From positions 204,427-268,426 of the forward strand of contig CAJNDS010001446.1 of NCBI GenBank assembly GCA_905221605.1: 64,000 nt of DNA, given 5' to 3'. Shown here in pieces: positions 24,128-34,755 of the stretch (position 1 is its first letter; each line of letters begins with the position of its first letter). Source of the DNA: Symbiodinium natans (lineage: Eukaryota; Sar; Dinophyceae; Suessiales; Symbiodiniaceae). A program made the translations under genes and the position numbers. The notes beneath the pieces are model-generated. The model saw nothing but the letters and a program-made list of their open reading frames with translations. It did no database searches and had not been told where the DNA came from.

Positions 24128-26116
24128 AGTCGGACTTTGGACCAGCTCTATGCCAAGCTTTTTCAACGACAGAAGGACGGCAAGCTCGGCATGCGACTCG
24201 TGGGGCAGGACGCTGGCTTACGACGAGGGACTTTAACAGCTCCACCCTTCAAAGGCTTCCAGCCTTCAAAGGCTTCCAGCCAACCTTCAAGGGGCCTGGG
24301 GCACTCCCCGACAGCAAGTTTGCACGTTGAATCACTTAATTCGCCATGGATAGGCAGCTTTCCTTTCGTTGCACGGCGCAGTTGCAGAAGCGCGTGGAGC
24401 TGGTTGTTTGCAGGACGTTTTGGAGCTCGCAGCGCGCGTGGCCAGAATGGAAACACTGGCGCCGAACCTGCACGAGCACGAGAAGGCCAGCGATTGCGAG
24501 CGCAAGAGATAGTATGCGTAGCATAATACTGTAACTTTCAAAAAATATAAAGAGAGAAGCATATCGCAAGATAAGAATGACGTGAAAACCCACAAAAACC
24601 CCCAGATCCCGAGGCCAACCCTGGTGGGGCCCACAAAACCATGACAGCCTATGCTGCCTTGATCCTGGACTCCATGCAGAAGTACGAGAACAGCTCCTGG
24701 GCGGATCCAAAATGTTCCGATATTTTGGGGGCTTTGGGGTTCATGGGTGGGCTTACAATCGAAAATCCCCACAGTGGTGGCAACACAACCTAAACCCTAA
24801 AACTCCGGACCAGGCCATCGTTGTAGGGACAAACCCGAGGCTCTGTGCTGGGCCTTTGGTGCACAGAGGCGCTGATCACCTTGTTTCGGGCGGGCGACGC
24901 GTACCAACAAGCTGAATTCTGCGTGCCTTTCTTCAGGGCCTTTGTTGGGTCCTTAGCTTTTGTAGCAGACCTCAGGTCAAGCAGAGGGTGCAGCCTTTTT
25001 ACAGTTTAGGAACAAGAAATGGCTGTTTAGTGAGCTGCTGCTTCCGGTCGAGAATGATGTTGAACAAGGGAGATGATGTCAAGGTTGGTGTGGCCCTGCG
25101 CTTCCGCGATGCCCATATGCCCAGCCTCCACTTGCGACTGCTGCAAGGCACATCTTTGTGTGGCAACTGCATCGCAGTCTGATTTAAGGCTGGGCTTGGG
25201 GATCACGCTCAGCATCAGACTCTTGTGAGAGGCATGGCAGACGTTGTCAGCCCCGACTGCCGGCTTTGTGATCCGGGGCTTGTTGACTACATCATTGACC
25301 AGCTCGACAGGAACAGGAACAAGCTCAACACTCTCACGGTGGAGCATGCGCTTGCCATTCTTTGTGTCCTTCGAGCACCACACCGGGTCAGTGAGCAGAT
25401 ACGGCATTGCCTGCTGGTGATCCGCGGCTTGAAGTCCGAGCCATACCTTTGCGTCCGGGCACCTTGGGCAGCACCCGGGCACATTCACCACGGAGCCTTG
25501 ATAAGAAGCCTTATAAGTGCAAGAAGTTCCGCGGCATGCCTCCGTAGATTCTGTAGATGCTCCTACAACCGTAGGCTTTGGTCACCGCAGCCGAGCTCTA
25601 CGAGGTTGTTGGAAGCCTCATTGAGCGCGAGAGGGCATCAAAGCAGAACACGCGGGGCTACTATGGAGGCCCTTCGCCTCGCAGACACACTTGTGTCATC
25701 TTGTGTTTTAGGTTACTTTCTTCCAGGGAAGTTCACACATTCTTCGTTTCATCGCTGGGGGCACGGATGGTTGGGGATGCTTAATATAGATGCTTAGATG
25801 GATGAAGGGGTGGACAGGCAAGTGACAAGGGCGACCCGGTACACAAGAAATATGATTCGGCCACTTCCGAAGGCAAACTCGGGGTTGCGATTTGTGTTGA
25901 GATTGAGGGGTCCTTTGACCATACTGCCCAAGTATTTGCTCTGTTTGCCCCCTAAAACCCAGAAAAAAGATAGACAACAACAAGGAAAACCCTGCAAAGC
26001 GCAGCAGTTCAGGCTACGCCTTCGATGAAGATGCCCAGGATGCCTTTGTTGCTGAGCTGGGCCTTCCACCCGCAGGCATGGACGTGCGACTTGTGGCGAC
26101 CGTGATGGACCTGTAG
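24128..26116 (+). CDS. Intron-rich helical-repeat-like protein gene
   Basis: Ordered + blocks: 24128-24230 (TLDQLYAKLFQRQKDGKLGM); 24413-24510 after TTTGCAG (DVLELAARVARMETLAPNL); 24636-24712 (TMTAYAALILDSMQKYENSS); 25218-25485 (DYIIDQLDRNRNKLNTLTVE, then ILCVLRAPHRVSEQIRHCLL); 25578-25660 (TAAELYEVVGSLIERERASK); and 26010-26116 (YAFDEDAQDAFVAELGLPPA, ending VATVMDL and TAG). The long block is made of amphipathic helices, as in FAST-kinase/octotricopeptide-like organelle RNA-binding proteins, but I see no diagnostic RAP motif. An organelle helical-repeat role is therefore only a suggestion. The acidic final exon with stop is the best-supported 3' end. Confidence 0.4.
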
Positions 26117-26360
26117 CTTTGACGCACAGCCGTTCTTAACGGCTGGGAATGTAGCGTGGTTTTCGGTTTTGGGGTTTGGAGTTCAGGGTTGTTTGGCTTG
26201 TGGCTTCAGACATGTGCACATTTCGATCCGGCATTTGCACTTCCCAATGCCAGTTGTAGATAGCCGAGGTATCCCAGCAATCGCAAACTTGCTGGTGCAG
26301 CACTGCGTGCTTTTGCAGCCATGGCAAAAATCACAAGCCACTTGGGCCAGCAAAAAAGCA

Positions 26361-27141
26361 GTCTTTCCTTCACCGTGAAGAGGATCACGAGGTCTGTGCC
26401 GACCTGGCTCAAATCAGCTGAAAACTGTGTGCTGCTGCTACGATGGTTTCTGCTTCACACAGAGGAACATGCGACACATGCGCAAAAAGGGCGTCCCCAG
26501 CGATCTGCCAAGGAAAGCACTTGCAAGACATTGTGGCTGGGGAGGTGAGGCCCATTTCCAACACCCTGCATGAGCATGCCAAGAGCCGCTCCGTCAACCT
26601 CCATGTTGCAGAGCTCATCCTTCTGGTGGCGAAGACGCGTCGCCTTCTCGGTCTTCTCAGCCATGCACAGCCATGCCAGAACCTGTGTGTTTTGTAGAAC
26701 ATGTGACCAGAAGCCTGGCAAAGGCCCTCCGCTCCGTCCCCACACCTTGAAAGGAGTAGCTTCGCACTTTCGCTGAGGGACAGATCTTGTATCTGATGGA
26801 CTGACGCTTGGGTGGCACATGGTTGCACCACAACGGGGCCTGGGGCCCACATTGCTTTGAGTAGCTTTCCCATGCCAAGGATGATGATGGCCTGCAAGTC
26901 GCTGAGGAGTTCTACGCGAGATGCGGTAGCATGGCTGAACCGCAGGAAGCAGGTAGAACTTCTGGTGGACTTTGCATTGCTTTGGCAGTGTTTGAGCCGA
27001 GGAAATCGTGCGCCACATCTTGGTGTCTTTGCAGACCTTCCTTGCCCAGGCATCCTCCAGTTCCAACGGAGGTCCAGCAGCCGTGAACCGATCCCTGGCA
27101 CAAGCGCTGCCGTTTGACGTCCTCGTGCGTGTGGGCGACAT
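26361..27141 (-). CDS. Minus-strand intron-rich gene, function unknown
   Basis: Read on the minus strand, several blocks have exon edges. 26918-26746 contains LLSDLQAIIILGMGKLLKAM and ends TTCAAG before GTGTGG. 26657-26565 follows a CTGAG acceptor (KTEKATRLRHQKDELCNMEV) and ends CAGG before GTGTT. 26504-26420 follows TTGGCAG (IAGDALFAHVSHVPLCEAET). 26400-26361 reads VGTDLVILFTVKERL. An upstream block near 27141-27040 is possible. The hydrophobic run in the first block could be a buried helix or strand. No family is recognised. It sits tail-to-tail with the + gene ending at 26116, so transcription converges near 26.1-26.35 kb. Confidence 0.4.
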
Positions 27142-27705
27142 TCACCACGAGAACTCTGACGTCGTTTCCCCTTTGTGTCGCTGCATAGATCTGCAGGCCA
27201 GTTGACATGCTCGTCGAAGTAAGTTCGTTTTAATCAGTATGTCAGACAAGGGCTTGTTAGGAGAAGCTGCCTACAATCAGCTGTTGTTGGGGCCGGAAAG
27301 GAAAGATAGTTCTTGGAGCTTGAGCCTCAGATTTGCGAAGGTGAATCTGAAGAAGCCAATGTCAGACATCCATGTTGTACAATTGTCCCAGGTCTTGAGC
27401 AAAGTCCCACCAAAGCTTTCATGTGTGATAGCATGGTCGGTTGTCTGAGCTTCTTGGCCCCCAAAGCTGAGGGTACCCTGGATTGCTTTCTCGATTTAGT
27501 ACAGCACCTTCTTTCTTCGCACTTTGGGCGTCAGCTCTCGGCCGCGCCCCTCATTTTCTGAAACCAATGTTCTCGTTTTTCGGTGCGGTCGCTGCACCTT
27601 TATCACACGGACCTTCAAGGGGAGGGACCCTATCTTAGTTAAAAGCAAGCCCCGATTCAACCCTGACACGTGCCAGCCCTAGCCGTAGCGACGGAGCGAG
27701 GCGGG
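27142..27705. other. No confident gene
   Basis: A + frame at 27239-27448 (DSSWSLSLRFAKVNLKKP) is open and coding-like but lacks a recognisable domain or clear splice edges. Divergent promoters for the minus gene below 27141 and the + exon at 27706 could lie here. Confidence 0.3.
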
Positions 27706-27928
27706 AGCCTCCAAAGAGTATCGCGATGACTTCGTGAACGCCGGCGCCATGGCAGTCCCGCTTCGTGTTTTCGACGAGGCATTTAGCTTGAGAGCCATGT
27801 CATGGCAACCCATGTATGCTCATGTGCTGGCGGGCGAACGTGGACAGGCAGAGGTGCACACTCCCGAAGCATGCGCGGCTTCAGCCCGGATCATGAAGGT
27901 CTTGTTGAGCCTGGGATGCCAGGTGTTC
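27706..27928 (+). CDS. Single large exon, unknown protein
   Basis: An open + block with balanced composition (VPLRVFDEAFSLRAMSWQPM, later EACAASARIMKVLLSLGCQ) ends at CCAG before GTGTTC, a possible GT donor. There is no known motif. Other parts of the gene are not identified; a hydrophobic frame near 28015-28130 (ALAAYSGLLAHYNGIRTSG) may be the next exon. Confidence 0.35.
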
Positions 27929-28328
27929 TAGCCAAGCAGCAAGACATCATGTCGGGCTTCGGGCCTTCGAGGGTAGCATCTCGTCTCTTGCGGGGCATCC
28001 TGGCTTGCTTTTGCAAGGAACAGCCTTGTGGCTTTAGCAGCCTACTCAGGCCTTCTGGCACATTACAATGGCATACGGACTTCGGGCGTTGTCTCAGGGA
28101 TCGGTTTCTCTTTGATGACTGCTTCGCCTGGCAGACGTCCTGCACATGGACCCTTCTCGAAAGCTCTAGCGACCGAACTTGCGTTGCGAATTGAGAAGCA
28201 GAAATGCCGTTTCGGCAACAATACCTGAAGTGTATCTGCTAACTGTTTGCTAGCTGGAACAATAAATTCACACGTTAGCCGTAAAAGTCAAACCGCGCCG
28301 AGAAACATGCATCAGCGAACGACTGGTT

Positions 28329-28562
28329 TTGCTGTTTTTCCTTATAAGGAGTCGGAATTCATTCTTGCTCGACAAAGTGGCAGCTTTATATTCAATTGCT
28401 CTGCAGTTCCGCGAAACGGGATCTTTGGAAGGCAAAATTGTCAAAGCAGGTGCAAGTGCGAAAGACCCAAACCTCGAGACGGAAAACTTCGTGAGCACGG
28501 CGAAAGCATACAAATCTTTCGTAGTTTCAGACACATCCACAAGAAGCCCTTGTCTTGTTTGA
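28329..28562 (+). CDS. Possible small exon or ORF, unknown
   Basis: A 77-codon + frame (KVAALYSIALQFRETGSLEG) with balanced composition. The minus strand is also open over the same bases (28268-28570), so strand assignment is uncertain and the region may be non-coding. Confidence 0.2.
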   Translation: MLFFLIRSRNSFLLDKVAALYSIALQFRETGSLEGKIVKAGASAKDPNLETENFVSTAKAYKSFVVSDTSTRSPCLV

Positions 28563-29967
28563 GGGCTCATGCCTTGAAGTTGGGCCTATTTGAACATTCG
28601 CACACCAAGGACGGAGTCAAAGAAAGCCGCCAGTCAATTCATGGACGCTGGTGGCCCACGGCTACTCCTCAACGTCCTGAGCAAGCAGTCGGACAGCTCC
28701 GAGGTGATGACGGGGCTCCCAGAAGCATAACTTGGGCTGGAAGACAATTTCCTGGGGAGGGCCAGCTTTTGACAAGCATCCTCATCGCTCTGTGTATCTC
28801 TAAGCCACACAAATGCGAGTCCAACTTCCGCTAAAGATCCCAAATCATTAGAATCACTAGACTACGGCATGAGATGGCAAGCAGATTAAGTCCTTGAGAG
28901 GTCGTGCACCACTGCTTCGCAGCCATGGCCGTGGCTGCACAATTCCTGCCAGCACCTTCCTCAGATTCCATGAAGGGATGAGTCTTGAGGTGTGTGAGGT
29001 GTGTGTGGGGGAGAGTGGGAGGAGGACCAAGACCACAAGCCAAGGAAGCTGGTTGGCTGTAGGAGCAGGTCGAGGTCACATTTCAGCAGGGGTCCCCCCA
29101 TATGTCTCTCCTGCTGTCAGTAAACGTACAGGTGCTCTTGGCCAGCGGCGTTGGCCAGCTTTCAGCTGGTTTAAGTGGATCCAGATTCACTACGAATGTC
29201 CAGACATTTCATCCAGAGAGCCTGCCCCAGCTATGTTGGAACTGTGGGGCCTTGGGGCTCACTTGGGGCTCACTTAGGCTTCACCGGCGACAGGCAGCGT
29301 GTGACCCCGAACCCTCCTTGCCTGGGGCCGAATATCATCATCAGCACTCCCCGATCATCAGCGGGACCACTCGCCCAATCTCGCCAAAGCTGCCGGCCGT
29401 GGCAGTCCCGACTGCGGTCGTGTTCAGTAGTCAGTAGTTGGCAGCTTGCTGCTGGTTTTCATGATATTTCCAGGCCGTGCTGGTATCTGGGACTTCCATT
29501 TTCTCGGATTGTTTCGGATATGTGCGGGCATTCAGATTAGCCTTCTGGTGTGTGCGCTGTGATGCCGTTGCTTTGCCACCCTTCGGGCGCTGAATAATCT
29601 GGTGTGTGAATTTCACATTGGCCGCTGGGCCGTTAGGCTTCCAGAGTTGCAGTCAGGAAAACCGAGACCTGACGACACGTGTGGAATGCTAGCGTTCGTG
29701 CGAGAACGGAAGTCCCGGGGTGTACCAGGCTGTTTAAGGCGAACGGTGTGGGCGCTGATCGCCTCCCGGTGCAGCAAAGGTCCGCTGGGCGTTGGTGCAT
29801 CCGCAGCTACCCCACACAATGACCTTCCTGGACTTTTAGGGTTTGTGGTTCTTGGTGACTTGAGGCTTCAAAGGCCAAGGGTTCAACTGGGCCTCGCAAG
29901 CGGCATGATGCAAGTGGATTTAAACCATGCATGCTCCACTCCACGCTGGTCAGCAGGACCAGATCCT

Positions 29968-31625
29968 GCGTGTGGCGGATGCGCACGTTGCCTCCATTGC
30001 AGACGTGTTGCCGTGCCTTGGCTGTCTTGGATGCTGCATAGGTCCACGACCCAGGTGGCGTGTTTGCACCATAATTCTTGCGTCCGCAGGTGGGCTTGCC
30101 TTGCGGTCGGTGTCCTCACCGAGTGTGAGCATGAGGAGAGCCAGGAGATGATGCGAGCAGCTATCAACCAGGATCTACTCCAGAGCATGTTGACAAAGAT
30201 GCGCTCTCATTACTCTTTCCGTGGTGATCTGGACTTCTGCATGCAGCTCATCGACAGCGCTGCGAGCTGCGACCTGTCGGACCGTGTCATCCTCTCTGAA
30301 GATGGCGCGCTGCTCAAGATGCCAACGCCGAGGTTGGATGTCCCAGAGCCGCCCAAGGATTTCCACGCAGAGACCGTTGCCATCGTCCCCGAACCTGTCA
30401 ACATACAGGGTGACTGGCACGAGCCATTGGACTCTCAGCTGTTTAGGTTTTTGCTTGTCCTTTTGGGTGAGGGCACGGCAGAATGCAGCCATGTCTTTTT
30501 TGGCATGCAGAGGACGTGTTTGGGCCTTTAAGAACGCTGGGAGTTGGCAAGTCGGCGGCCGAATTTGGCGCGGCAATTACGAAGGAGCAAATCGACGTGC
30601 TGCGAGGCCCCCTTTTGATGCCCGCCGAGCCGAAATGTGCCGAAACCAGTGCCGAGTCCAGCCCCTGTCCAGCCCTCAGGTGTGGCTTCTGCGCCAGTCA
30701 AGCAGCAGATCGCGAGCCAGTTTCTGCGAGCGGTTCGAGACGAGTACTTGGAAGGCAGGATCCTGCCATGGCTTTGCGTATTGTAATTCAATCCTGTGAG
30801 TTTTTTGCATGAGTTCAGAATGCTTAACTTCTTCTTCATGACTTTTCTTGATGCCCCTGAACATCCTGAGGCAAAGCTGGGGCTATCGAGACCTTCATGA
30901 CAAGGAGAGGGCCTCCAGAAGAAGGTGACGATGGGGTCCTCTATGAAGGAGAGTACCTACTTACAGCTGATGAGCAAAGAGCACTGAGGCCGTTCATTCA
31001 GCGTGCCTCAGCTTCAGACCTTACCTTTGCTGACCTGCAGTTGCTGATTGCAGTGCCAGCACCTTCTTCTCGCAAGATCTTGCAGCTTAAGCCAACCATG
31101 TTAGGGGTGTTCATGGGTGTTCCCAGCATGTTGGGGATGTTCAATGGCTCAGCTCTTTGCAACCCTGTGCCTAGGGATGCAAGACGCGCCCGAAAAGCCC
31201 AAAGAGTTTCTGGAGATCGAGCACCGGTGGAATGTCAAGGCCTAGGGTTGAAGGATCAACGGCCTTCGATTCAAGGTTTAGGGCAAAGTTTAGGGTGTTG
31301 CCTGGACAGAAAAGGAGGCGTTCCTTCCTGTTCGCGTGGGTGCACGCAAATGCAGGCTGCAGAGGACATGCCAGAAGAGCAAGGCGGGGGGTTTTGTGGG
31401 GTGGGAATCGGGGTCAACGGTTCAGTGCACATGCGCCATCATGCGCCATCTCTCTTGTTGATCAGCTTGATCTGCTCGATGCCTGCCTTAGGCTTCTTCG
31501 CCTCTGTCTTCGGTGGCTCCACGCCTGCCGCAGCTGAGCCAAAGGCAACAGTCGAGGCTGAGCCCAAGGCAGCACCAAAGTCTGAGCCGAAAGCCCAGGC
31601 TCCGACAGTGCATGCAGTAGAGTAG
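29968..31625 (+). CDS. Intron-rich gene with EPKA-repeat tail
   Basis: Function not recognised. Blocks: 29968-30035 after GTCAGCAG (DQILRVADAHVASIADVLP); 30116-30440 (MMRAAINQDLLQSMLTKMRS, then CMQLIDSAASCDLSDRVILS and a Pro-rich part); 30512-30610 after ATGCAG (EDVFGPLRTLGVGKSAAEFG, then AITKEQIDVLRG); 30625-30780 in a different frame (PVPSPAPVQPSGVASAPVK, then QFLRAVRDEYLEGRILPW); 30918-31060 (GVLYEGEYLLTADEQRALRP); and 31500-31625 (TPAAAEPKATVEAEPKAAPK, TAG). The frame change between the third and fourth blocks needs either an intron too short to be credible or a frameshift. The final tail is also open on the minus strand, so its coding strand is not certain. Confidence 0.35.
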
Positions 31626-31895
31626 AGCTCGTGGCCTCTTGCGAATGTCTTGCTCCGACATCTTGCTGCAAGAAGTCGTGTTATTCGCAGACCAGGACAC
31701 CTGCTCAGGATAGGGTCGCTCGTCAAGAAACGCTGGAGGTTTGAGAAAGGCATGCCTCCGGCTTTATGTTTAGCCTCCGCCCGAAGGTGTGGCTTCGCCT
31801 CAAGCTGGCATGCCCTCTAGACACTTCCGAAGGGACTGTCGGATCGGCATGCCAGCAACATGGCACCCATCTGGCTTCAAAGAGCAGTTCGGCAT

Positions 31896-31920
31896 GGGGG
31901 GGGGGGGGGGGGGGGGGGGG
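31896..31920. repeat. 25-base poly-G run
   Basis: An uninterrupted run of 25 G. It lies inside an open + frame (Gly run) but upstream of the coding-like part that starts near 31953. A quadruplex-prone tract. Confidence 0.97.
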
Positions 31921-31952
31921 CTGTCCTAATCTGTGGACAGATTCTAGAGCTG

Positions 31953-32213
31953 AGGACAGCAGGGAGCCTGTATGTGATTGTTGAGGACTGCCACAACGTC
32001 ATAGCCACGGGGTGCGCCGACGGCAAGGCGAGCCGCTTGCTGGTCTGCTTTCCGAGAAGTGTCCAGCAACCAAGGGACCTGGATGGGATGTCTGCTTGCG
32101 CCACTGAGGCCAGAATTCATGACGTGCGTTCTGGTCGGCAGCTGGCCCTCGCTGACATGATTGAATCCATGGGTGTGGCTTTGTGTGATATGCGCGTCTA
32201 TCTGCTACTGTGA
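31953..32213 (+). CDS. Exon of unknown protein, weakly WD40-like
   Basis: Block reading SLYVIVEDCHNVIATGCADG, then SRLLVCFPRSV, then ARIHDVRSGRQLALADMIES, ending at TGA (32211-32213). The order of a beta-rich stretch with an ATGCADG turn and an IHDVRSG strand resembles WD40 blades, whose strands often end in (Ile/Val)-(Trp/His)-Asp-x-x-x-Gly. The match is loose and no splice partners were fixed. Confidence 0.35.
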   Translation, partial: RTAGSLYVIVEDCHNVIATGCADGKASRLLVCFPRSVQQPRDLDGMSACATEARIHDVRSGRQLALADMIESMGVALCDMRVYLLL

Positions 32214-32632
32214 CAGAAATCGCATGCAGAGTCGCAGGAAGGTGGGCTAGATCGCCGGAGCCCACAAAGCCATGGCAGATCACAGCATGCTTCGCATGTG
32301 TCAGTCGGACGCAGATACCCAGAGAGTAGGAACAACAGAAGCAGTATGAAGCGGTTGTTCGGGATGAAAGGGTTAGCTGAGACTACGCTGCAGGTGAGCA
32401 CCCGGCATGATGCCACCAACCGCGATGGAATCAATTCCCTTCTGCTGGCGCCACGGCCTCAACTCAAGCCCTTGTTCCGATTTGGGCGGAGTGTGAAGCC
32501 TTTGTTGAGCCAATCAGCCGTGCAATTCCACGAGCTGGGCTTTGCGATCGTCGCTTCGCAGTAGGACCGCAGGAGTGCTCCTCACGAGATCTTAAGAGTA
32601 CTAACAGTGCCTTGTGTGCGTTTGCTTGAGCA
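32214..32632. other. Possible 5' exon and intron of the following membrane-protein gene
   Basis: A + frame at 32298-32564 ends VQFHELGFAIVASQ before TAG. It could be an upstream exon of the gene starting at 32633, but no donor could be chosen. The stretch 32600-32632 ends in a T-rich tract followed by GAGCAG, a good 3' splice site. Confidence 0.35.
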
Positions 32633-33737
32633 GACCTTGGGCCCAAAAGGCGAAAAGGCCCAGGCCATGCCCACCAGCAAAGTCTCTGCGGAAGAGAGGC
32701 CCATGGAGCAAGAGCAAAAAGAGCAAAGCAAAGAGCACAGCAAGGTCTCTCCGGGAGCTCCCGAGCTCGAAGCTTGGCTGGAGAAGACCTTGAGCCGCTT
32801 TGAAGGTGGAAAGCAGGTGGTCATGGAGAAGCTCAAAGAAGATTGGTGCTCCGACTATGCTACTCTCGTCGAGAGCTGGGAAGACCTCAAGGACAACATT
32901 CCTGGAGCATTGCGGAACACGATATCGCAGCAGCTGGCGAAGGATCGGTTCAACAAAGTCGACGCCGTTCCTCAGTTGCTTGCTTCAAACTGGATGGTGT
33001 CATGGGCAGTAGCCTTGTTGGCAATGGTGGCCCCCTCCGTGTTGGCTGCATTCAAAGATCGCGGCCGTCAAGCAGAACAGGTGGTCGAGCAGAATGTGGG
33101 TGAGGTGTGGGTACCATTGGGGGTGTTCTGTCTCTTACAGTATCTGGCCTGTGCAGCCATCGCGCCGAAGATTGGCTGGAATATGATTGAGCAGCGCTCA
33201 AACGGCATCAACCTCAGGGAGGCCATGCGCAACAACATGACGAATCAGGCAGTGATTGGCGCGCTGTTCCTCACAGTTGTGTGGACCATGGCCGTGGACC
33301 AGACCATGGCTGGCGACGACCGGTTCTCGCTGATCTGTCAGTGGTACGAAGGCTTCTCCACATTAGCAGTTGGGCAGCTAATCGTCGCAGTCATGACATG
33401 TGCTTTCATTACGCTCTACCTTGAGCCCCTCGACGAGACAGCTTCCTTGAAGTTTGTGAAGGACAACTTCGTATACTTTGGGGAGCCATTGGCACTCATG
33501 CTGGCGGCCTTGTACAACGGACTCTGTGCAACGATCTTATGGGTCTTCACGGTGTATGGACTTGGTTTGGGTGTGTGCTTCAGCATTGTGGTTGGTCTTG
33601 CAATCCTTCGCTTGTCTGCCATTTACGGATATCTGTGCAGATGGAAGAATCCGTATCTGACAGTTGAGGATGTCATAGCCCGAACCCAAGAAGCAGCCAG
33701 CATGGCACGTGCCGGGGACCTTGCAGGTACCGAATGA
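32633..33737 (+). CDS. Multi-pass membrane protein with charged N-terminal domain
   Basis: The longest convincing uninterrupted coding block in the left half, ending at TGA (33735-33737). It opens just after a GTTTGCTTGAGCAG splice acceptor, and the first in-frame Met after it is at 32667, so either that Met or an upstream exon supplies the start. The first 130 residues are Glu/Lys/Gln-rich with amphipathic helices (KVSPGAPELEAWLEKTLSRF). Then come about six hydrophobic segments, starting at WMVSWAVALLAMVAPSVLAA and VPLGVFCLLQYLACAAI, followed by VIGALFLTVVWTMAV, QLIVAVMTCAFITLYL, LALMLAALYNGLCATILW and GVCFSIVVGLAILRL. A cytosolic tail has a basic WKNPYLT stretch. I do not recognise the family; a transport or scaffold role in a membrane is possible. 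The absence of introns over 1.1 kb contrasts with its neighbours. Confidence 0.75.
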
Positions 33738-34755
33738 GAGGGCTGGGGGCAGCGCGAAGAGGGGCCTCCTGAGCTTGCCTTAGAGCGTCAAGCCATTCGC
33801 TGAGTGAATGTGCTTCAAATATCTGCAAATCTCCCGCAGATCTCCGATTGCTCCGTTCGCGCATCAATGCATGTCGCGGACGTGGATTTGAAACCCTTGG
33901 CCTTTGGCCGCTTGTACTTTGCAGTTCGTCATAGCCCATGGGCCAAAACATCCAGAAAACCATCACAGCCGGACGGCTTGAAGTGCAAGCCCGCACCCCA
34001 GGCCGGGGCCACGTGGGCCGATCCTGCTGACCGGGGCCTGGGATGGTCGCTGGCACGAGTGGGAGCAGTGGCCCACACGGCCGGGCAGCCCAGAGGGGGA
34101 TGTGTGCGGCAATGCCTCCAGAGATGTTTTACTGAGTCAATCATTCCATGCATATCCACACACACAGCCCTCATCTAATAGATGCTGCTGGATCTGGACG
34201 TACGGAGCATCGGCGCACCGCGATCCAAGAAAGCTCAGACCTGCCCCCGCAGAACAGGCTACTTCGAATTGCATCTTCAAATTCCTTGTATATGCGAAGC
34301 CCCAAGACCAGAAGAATGTGGCAAGCACACGTTGAAGGCCGTCCCTGAAGTAAGGCCAGCAGAGCAGGCAGCAAGACTCTGATCAATGTAGGGCGATTTG
34401 GATGATCATTCATGCTTTCGCACCAGCGATGTAGCAGCCGTAGCCCCGAAAACTTCATGAGTGTGAGTCGGAACACTTACATACGCGCTTCATGCTTGTG
34501 CAGGCCGGCCAAACCTGCAGAGTCCGTGTTCTCAGCTGCTCTCCAGTCCTTCTTGCGCCAGAAAGCCAATAGACTGACCGTGCGATGCCGTGTGGCAGTC
34601 GCAGCAGGGTCAATCTCTCATCTCATGTTAGGGTCAGGCCGGTGGGTGACTTGTGGAGCATAGAATCCTACACTCGCTTCAAGGTTTCTTCGAGGAGAGC
34701 CGGGCGTAGGCACCGGATTGAGTACTGCTGAGACGTTATCGAAGGATGTACACCA
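33738..34755. other. No confident gene
   Basis: Several short overlapping frames on both strands with no motif. It separates the membrane protein from the WD40-like exons. Confidence 0.4.
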
